Assembly (NCBI RefSeq): GCF_001544515.1
Contig: NZ_FCOL02000003.1
Location: 62,001 to 126,000 of the forward strand
DNA length: 64,000 bases
Origin: Caballeronia terrestris
GTDB taxonomy: Bacteria; Pseudomonadota; Gammaproteobacteria; Burkholderiales; Burkholderiaceae
Direction: 5' to 3'
Positions within the stretch are counted from its first letter, which is position 1. Each line of letters opens with the position of its first letter. Below are positions 61,487 through 64,000 of the stretch, piece after piece. The position numbers and the translations under genes are program-made. Below the pieces are notes generated by a model. It was not told where the DNA came from. It searched no databases and saw nothing but the letters and a program-made list of their open reading frames with translations.

Positions 61487-62671
61487 TTAGTCGGAGTGAC
61501 GCGTCATTGCTTGCACGGGGGCCGGCATGTCCCTGCGCTCCGTTGGTCGCGGCGCATGGGCTTCGGCGCCTGCTTGCGGCACCCGAAAACCCGCTTCGAG
61601 ATACGTGATGATGTCCACGCAAAGCATCATCAAGAGCCCCATGTAAAGCATGCTCAAGCCGCGTATTTCATCGTAGAAGCCGAGCGCCACGTATAACGGC
61701 ACGTTGATGACAAGTGCGATCTTCATGTATTGCTTGACGAGCGGCGGCAGCTTGCCCCAGCCCGCACGCGCGATCACCGCGAACAGCAAGAGATTGACGA
61801 TGTTGAGCGCCTTCGGCGTCATGATCCCGTAGTTGTATTCGAAGCGTAGGTAGGTGGCCGGACGCGCGAGCTGACGCAAGTTGTTGGCGAGGTGAAACAG
61901 CACCACGTCCCCGCCATTCTGCGTGTACTGCATCTTGATGACGATGTTGATCGCAGCCGCGATCGCAACCAGCACCACTTGAAGCAACAGCGTCTTCTTC
62001 ACCGAAAGATGCGTGCGCAGGAATGGATACAGCACCATCACGAAGAAGAGGAACGACTCCTTGTTCCAGGTCGCGAATGCAGTGAGGATGATCAGCAGCA
62101 CAACGCGTCCCCGCATCGCAAGAATCACCGCCAAGGACATAAAGAGCAGCTCGGCAATATCGTAGAAATAGCCGCCCTCCGTGAGAATGAGCGGAAATAT
62201 CACAGCGAACACAAGCGGCGCGAGCGTGGCCCCCACCCGATTCTGGTTGAACTCAAGACATACCGCGCGCATCGCGAAGAGCGCACAAAACAGCGTGCCG
62301 AATGCGAGCGCGTACATCATGTAGTAACGCAGCGCGTATTTCGGATCCTTGGCGTCCGTCGCGTTCGGATAGATCCATGAGATCGGATGGTGATATTTGT
62401 TGTCGTCGGACAACAACGTATTCACGTGGTTTTTCACGCGCTCAGGCAGCACACGCTCCGCGCCATTGACGATCGCGGGAAACAGTTGACGGTAAACGAA
62501 CGGACGCTCGGCCGTTCCTTCGAGCATCGCGGGGAGCGAGAAGCGCGGCCAGTTGTCGCGGAACTGCCACTTGGTGAAAAAGCCGTTGAAGGCCGCGGAC
62601 GCCACGAGGAAATAAACGACGACTAGCAGAAACCTCTTTATAGCGGGATGGGAGAGCGGTTCGTTCAGCAC
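61487..62671 (-). CDS. Polytopic membrane protein, glycosyltransferase/polysaccharide type
   Basis: 394 residues starting at GTG 62671, with GGAGGAAT upstream. About ten hydrophobic helices are separated by a periplasmic region (residues 35-110) holding ERPFVYRQLFPAI, a motif reminiscent of EpsG-like or DUF2029-type membrane glycosyltransferases. AFATWNKESFLFFV adds an acidic residue near a helix. Family not recognised with certainty. Together with the convergent TupA-like gene it may act in cell-surface glycan synthesis. Confidence 0.7.
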   Translation of the reverse strand: MLNEPLSHPAIKRFLLVVVYFLVASAAFNGFFTKWQFRDNWPRFSLPAMLEGTAERPFVYRQLFPAIVNGAERVLPERVKNHVNTLLSDDNKYHHPISWIYPNATDAKDPKYALRYYMMYALAFGTLFCALFAMRAVCLEFNQNRVGATLAPLVFAVIFPLILTEGGYFYDIAELLFMSLAVILAMRGRVVLLIILTAFATWNKESFLFFVMVLYPFLRTHLSVKKTLLLQVVLVAIAAAINIVIKMQYTQNGGDVVLFHLANNLRQLARPATYLRFEYNYGIMTPKALNIVNLLLFAVIARAGWGKLPPLVKQYMKIALVINVPLYVALGFYDEIRGLSMLYMGLLMMLCVDIITYLEAGFRVPQAGAEAHAPRPTERRDMPAPVQAMTRHSD

Positions 62672-63085
62672 AGATTCCTCCGTTCCAACTGCGGGTCAGG
62701 GAGCATGCCCATTACAGGCATCGGCATGCTCACGAGCATGATTCGGCGGGGTCATGCTACGCGGAAAAAATGCTGCAGGGCAGTAGGGTTTGGAATTCTT
62801 GCGCAATGGCCGCGTGGATTTGAAAGTGCGACACCGCACAATAAATTAATACGCGTGGGGTTAGGGATTTGCTTTGTTATTACATCCGAAGGGCAACCCG
62901 CAGGTTTCAAGAATAGACGCTTTTGTCGCCGAGGAAATCAGGAATTAAAGCAATCGCTTTCTTGCCGACTTTCTAAATGATTTAAAAAAACGCGCACTTT
63001 GTTATAGACGTCGGCAGAATAGACCGTTAGTTGCAATTCAAAAGGATAAAAATGGCCATCGCTCGCACGATGGCCATCCGCCACT
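62672..63085. other. 414-bp intergenic region with inverted repeat
   Basis: No coding region is seen. A 9-bp inverted repeat GAGCATGCC / GGCATGCTC (62701-62709, 62723-62731) lies 30-60 bp upstream of the membrane-protein start and could be an operator or leader hairpin. From about 62760 to 63050 the DNA is AT-richer than its surroundings, including TTAAAAAA tracts near 62980, hinting at horizontally acquired or regulatory DNA. Confidence 0.45.
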
Positions 63086-63607
63086 TCAGATACGTTCGCT
63101 CGACAGCGTCCCGGAAGCGACCGGACGAAACCCGAGCCAGTAGATCAGGAACCGCCCAGCGAAGATCCCGGCGACAACGCCCGACACCAGGCCGTCGAGT
63201 ACGACGTACATCGAATCCACTCCGGCGTGTGTCGTCGCCAGTTCGAAGCCGAGCCAGAATTTCGACGCGAACGTGACGATCATCAGCACCAGCGGACCGA
63301 TCGAGCCCGGCAGCGTCACCGTCCGGTGCACGCGATCGACAGTCATCCCGCTGGCCTGCGCGATCCCCGCACCCGCGGCGATGCCGATCAACGCGCCACC
63401 GATCCACGCAAGGCCGGTATGCCATCCGGCGGCTGGTTCGCGCAGCATATGCACGATGCCCCACGCGGCGAACACGGCGGGCACGATCGCGAGCTTCGAA
63501 AGCGGCGCCGTACCGCCCTTGAGCGCCTTGAAACCGCGCGAAATCAAAAAGGCCAGAAGTGCCCAGACCCAAACCGGCGTACCGCTCAGAATTGCTTGAA
63601 CCGACAT
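63086..63607 (-). CDS. Small inner-membrane protein (DUF6622-like)
   Basis: 173 residues from ATG 63607, with AGGAGAAAA upstream. Four to five hydrophobic helices; the opening AILSGTPVWVWALLAFLISRG, with GTPVWVWALLAFLI, is the hallmark of the DUF6622-type family (assigned from memory of that motif). Helices follow near 39-55, 70-90, 103-120 and 135-155. Function unknown. The upstream DNA has strongly symmetrical operator-like sites, suggesting repressor control. Confidence 0.75.
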   Translation of the reverse strand: MSVQAILSGTPVWVWALLAFLISRGFKALKGGTAPLSKLAIVPAVFAAWGIVHMLREPAAGWHTGLAWIGGALIGIAAGAGIAQASGMTVDRVHRTVTLPGSIGPLVLMIVTFASKFWLGFELATTHAGVDSMYVVLDGLVSGVVAGIFAGRFLIYWLGFRPVASGTLSSERI

Positions 63608-63660
63608 GATTTTCTCCTGTAGATGGCTCGGCGATTCGTTCTGACTTCTCGCTGCGCCGT

Positions 63661-63720
63661 TATCTTTACGATGGAAAGATATTGATCTCGAAACCATCCG
63701 CCGTCAAGATATCTTTCCAT
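63661..63720. promoter_or_regulatory. Operator-like inverted repeats upstream of the small membrane protein
   Basis: Arms ATGGAAAGATAT (63671-63682) and ATATCTTTCCAT (63709-63720) are perfect 12-bp reverse complements 26 bp apart. The left arm also forms an inner palindrome with TATCTTT at 63661-63667 (partner AAAGATA 63675-63681), and the right arm contains AAGATATCTT. Repeated symmetric ATATCTT half-sites are typical for MarR- or TetR-type repressors; the regulator itself is not in view. Confidence 0.6.
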
Positions 63721-63811
63721 TGTAAAAATTAATCGGCGCTGCAACGCGATTCCTATGCAGTTAGAAGAGTCAGCCAGCGCGGATGCGGTGATCAGAGACT
63801 TGTAGCGCGAC

Positions 63812-64000
63812 TCACGCCGCCGTCGCCCGCGCGACGCCGCTGAAATCGAGCGCCTGCGGCGCGACCGGCCGGCTCAGATGGTAGCCCTGCACGTAGTCGC
63901 ATTTCGCCTCGCGCAGGATGTCGAGTTGCTCCTCTTCCTCGACGCCCTCCGCCGTCACCCGAATCCCCAACTCGTGCGACATCTCGACGATGCCTCGCAC
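63812..64000 (-). CDS. C-terminus of an EAL-domain (cyclic-di-GMP phosphodiesterase) protein, cut by window edge
   Basis: The last 62 residues are in view. GIRVTAEGVEEEEQLDIL and CDYVQGYHLSRPV are the final EAL motifs (EGVE Glu for metal, QGYxLSRP end). The frame is open to the window end. The rest, including the EAL signature and any sensor or GGDEF domain, lies to the right. It hydrolyses c-di-GMP if the upstream motifs are intact. Confidence 0.88.
   Translation of the reverse strand: MRGIVEMSHELGIRVTAEGVEEEEQLDILREAKCDYVQGYHLSRPVAPQALDFSGVARATAA

Overview
The window looks like a GC-rich betaproteobacterial chromosome segment, most likely Burkholderiaceae (Paraburkholderia/Caballeronia type). 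This rests on gene content, not on any database search: a DUF2970 - cysI - DUF934 cluster, a lone FlhD, an HdeD-type fusion protein, a fused DnaQ/GIY-YIG nuclease, many LysR/GntR-controlled catabolic operons and dense Arg/Ala-rich antisense frames. No rRNA, tRNA, CRISPR array, insertion sequence or replication origin was recognised, and there are almost no housekeeping genes. It reads as an accessory, catabolism-rich stretch such as a secondary replicon.

Layout. 1-3.4 kb: truncated filamentous-haemagglutinin-type exoprotein, a MocR regulator and a DUF2970 membrane protein. 3.5-5.9 kb: sulfite/nitrite reductase hemoprotein with its DUF934 partner, then a decayed CoA-transferase tail. 6.1-8.3 kb: alpha/beta hydrolase and a GlcD-type FAD oxidoreductase. 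8.4-14.7 kb: a protease locus with an M14 carboxypeptidase-VWA fusion and a small upstream gene that may be its detached propeptide, divergent from a large metzincin and a small secreted protein. 14.7-21.8 kb: LysR regulator facing an operon of iron alcohol dehydrogenase, MFS carrier, FMN hydroxy-acid oxidase, SDR and aldehyde dehydrogenase, closed by a strong terminator. 21.8-24.5 kb: squalene/phytoene synthase and an HdeD-like membrane domain fused to a permuted papain-like domain. 24.8-29.5 kb: Mo/Fe-S dehydrogenase (Ior type) with its tri-heme cytochrome, and a dienelactone hydrolase. 29.5-30.6 kb: orphan FlhD between two small paralogous genes.

30.7-40.8 kb is one long minus-strand operon: GntR regulator, SDR, BKACE, metallo-lactonase, sugar ABC transporter (binding protein, ATPase, fused double permease), 3-hydroxy-acid dehydrogenase and SMP-30 lactonase. 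Together they suggest import of a sugar, oxidation to a lactone, hydrolysis, oxidation at C3 and cleavage of the beta-keto acid. 41.0-47.0 kb: LrgAB, an MFS carrier, 4-hydroxyphenylpyruvate dioxygenase, a CoA-transferase and an HMG-CoA-lyase-type enzyme, with a divergent LysR. 48.2-52.5 kb: a LolD/FtsX-type ABC exporter with an AttH/CrtC-like periplasmic protein. 52.6-58.5 kb: a sulfonate/taurine-type cluster with two TauD-like dioxygenases and two binding proteins around one permease/ATPase pair. 58.6-64 kb: DnaQ-GIY-YIG nuclease, TupA-like ATP-grasp protein, polytopic membrane protein, small membrane protein with an operator-like upstream region, and the end of an EAL-domain gene.

The most notable items are the split protease locus, the BKACE sugar-acid operon, and a three-copy hairpin element in the leaders of three minus-strand genes whose stems show compensatory base changes.
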